From: an uncultured Collinsella sp.
GTDB lineage: Bacteria; Actinomycetota; Coriobacteriia; Coriobacteriales; Coriobacteriaceae
NCBI GenBank assembly: GCA_959020035.1
Contig: CAUEQX010000123.1
Span: 1 to 5,311 of the forward strand
Length of the DNA stretch: 5,311 bases
Direction of reading: 5' to 3'
This document shows, piece by piece, positions 4,936 to 5,311 of the stretch. A model generated the notes under the pieces. It was not told the DNA's origin, searched no databases, and worked only from the letters and a program-made list of their open reading frames with translations. Every line of letters begins with the position of its first letter. Positions within the stretch are counted from its first letter, which is position 1. Made by a program: the position numbers and the translations under genes.

Positions 4936-5311
4936 CTACTTGGTCTTGGCAACCAGCAGCGGGTCGCCAAGCTTGACGAGCGGGTTGCCGCCGATAAGCG
5001 TTCCAGACTCGCCGACATGGTCGATGCTCTTAAGACGATCGAGCTCGGAGACGATGACGGTCACGATGTCCTCGTGACCAGCGGCCTTAATGGCCTCGCG
5101 GTCGAAGCTGATGAGCGGCTGGCCTGCCTTGACCACATCGCCCATCTCGACAAAGCGGGCAAAACCCTTGCCGTTCATTTCCACGGTGCCCAGGCCAACA
5201 TGGATGAACACGCGCAGACCGTCCTCGGTGATCATGCCGATGGAGTGGTTGGTGACAGTGGTGGCACCGATGCGGCCGTTGGCGGGCGCATAGATGGTGC
5301 CGGTAATGGGC
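4936..5311 (-). CDS. PTS glucose-family enzyme IIA (crr-like), C-terminal part (runs off the right edge)
   Basis: The visible 124 residues are most of an enzyme IIA domain of the glucose family (PF00358), which receives phosphate from HPr and passes it to enzyme IIB during sugar uptake. Starting at 5310, the reading is PITGTIYAPANGRI, then TNHSIGMITEDG and VFIHVGLGTVEMNGKGF, then EMGDVVKAGQPLISFD. The His in TNHS (visible residue 22) and the His in VFIHVG (visible residue 37) are 15 residues apart, as are His75 and His90 of E. coli IIA-Glc; the second is the phosphorylated one. An internal ATG at 5235 is not the start, since conserved sequence continues upstream of it. The window does not show whether this is a free IIA protein or the end of a IIBCA/IICBA fusion, nor the sugar. 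It has its own terminator before asnS. Confidence 0.92.
   Translation of the reverse strand, partial: PITGTIYAPANGRIGATTVTNHSIGMITEDGLRVFIHVGLGTVEMNGKGFARFVEMGDVVKAGQPLISFDREAIKAAGHEDIVTVIVSELDRLKSIDHVGESGTLIGGNPLVKLGDPLLVAKTK

Overview
The window looks like ordinary chromosomal DNA of a GC-rich Gram-positive actinobacterium. The mix of genes (a Glc-type PTS enzyme IIA, asnS, a WYL-domain regulator and a TrpXYZ-type ABC importer) and the protein style suggest a gut Coriobacteriia member such as Collinsella. That assignment is recognition from memory, not a search result. No phage, insertion sequence, CRISPR array, tRNA or rRNA was seen. No intergenic stretch exceeds 300 bases.

Every supported gene lies on the minus strand, so transcription runs from right to left. 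From the right edge: the C-terminal 124 residues of a glucose-family PTS enzyme IIA (4936 to past 5311), ended by a hairpin terminator (about 4859-4898). Next is asparaginyl-tRNA synthetase asnS (3351-4754), with an extended -10 promoter candidate upstream and a very clean intrinsic terminator downstream (3269-3304). Then comes a 261-residue WYL-domain regulator (2307-3092), whose start region can fold so as to cover its own ribosome binding site. The leftmost block is an ABC importer operon: a substrate-binding lipoprotein (1166-2146), a permease (39-962), and the first 15 codons of the ATPase (1-46), which overlaps the permease by 8 bases.

The importer is of the COG2984-type 'TrpX / PF04392' class, which in some Firmicutes takes up tryptophan or related aromatic compounds. 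The substrate here cannot be read from the sequence. The 203-base gap between binding protein and permease holds two stable hairpins on the transcribed strand, which could give more binding protein than membrane parts. No new system was found. The most interesting material is regulatory: a 12-base direct repeat spaced two helical turns apart upstream of the importer promoter, a related sequence upstream of the WYL regulator, and several dyads. Together these make the WYL protein a reasonable but unproven candidate regulator of the importer and of itself.
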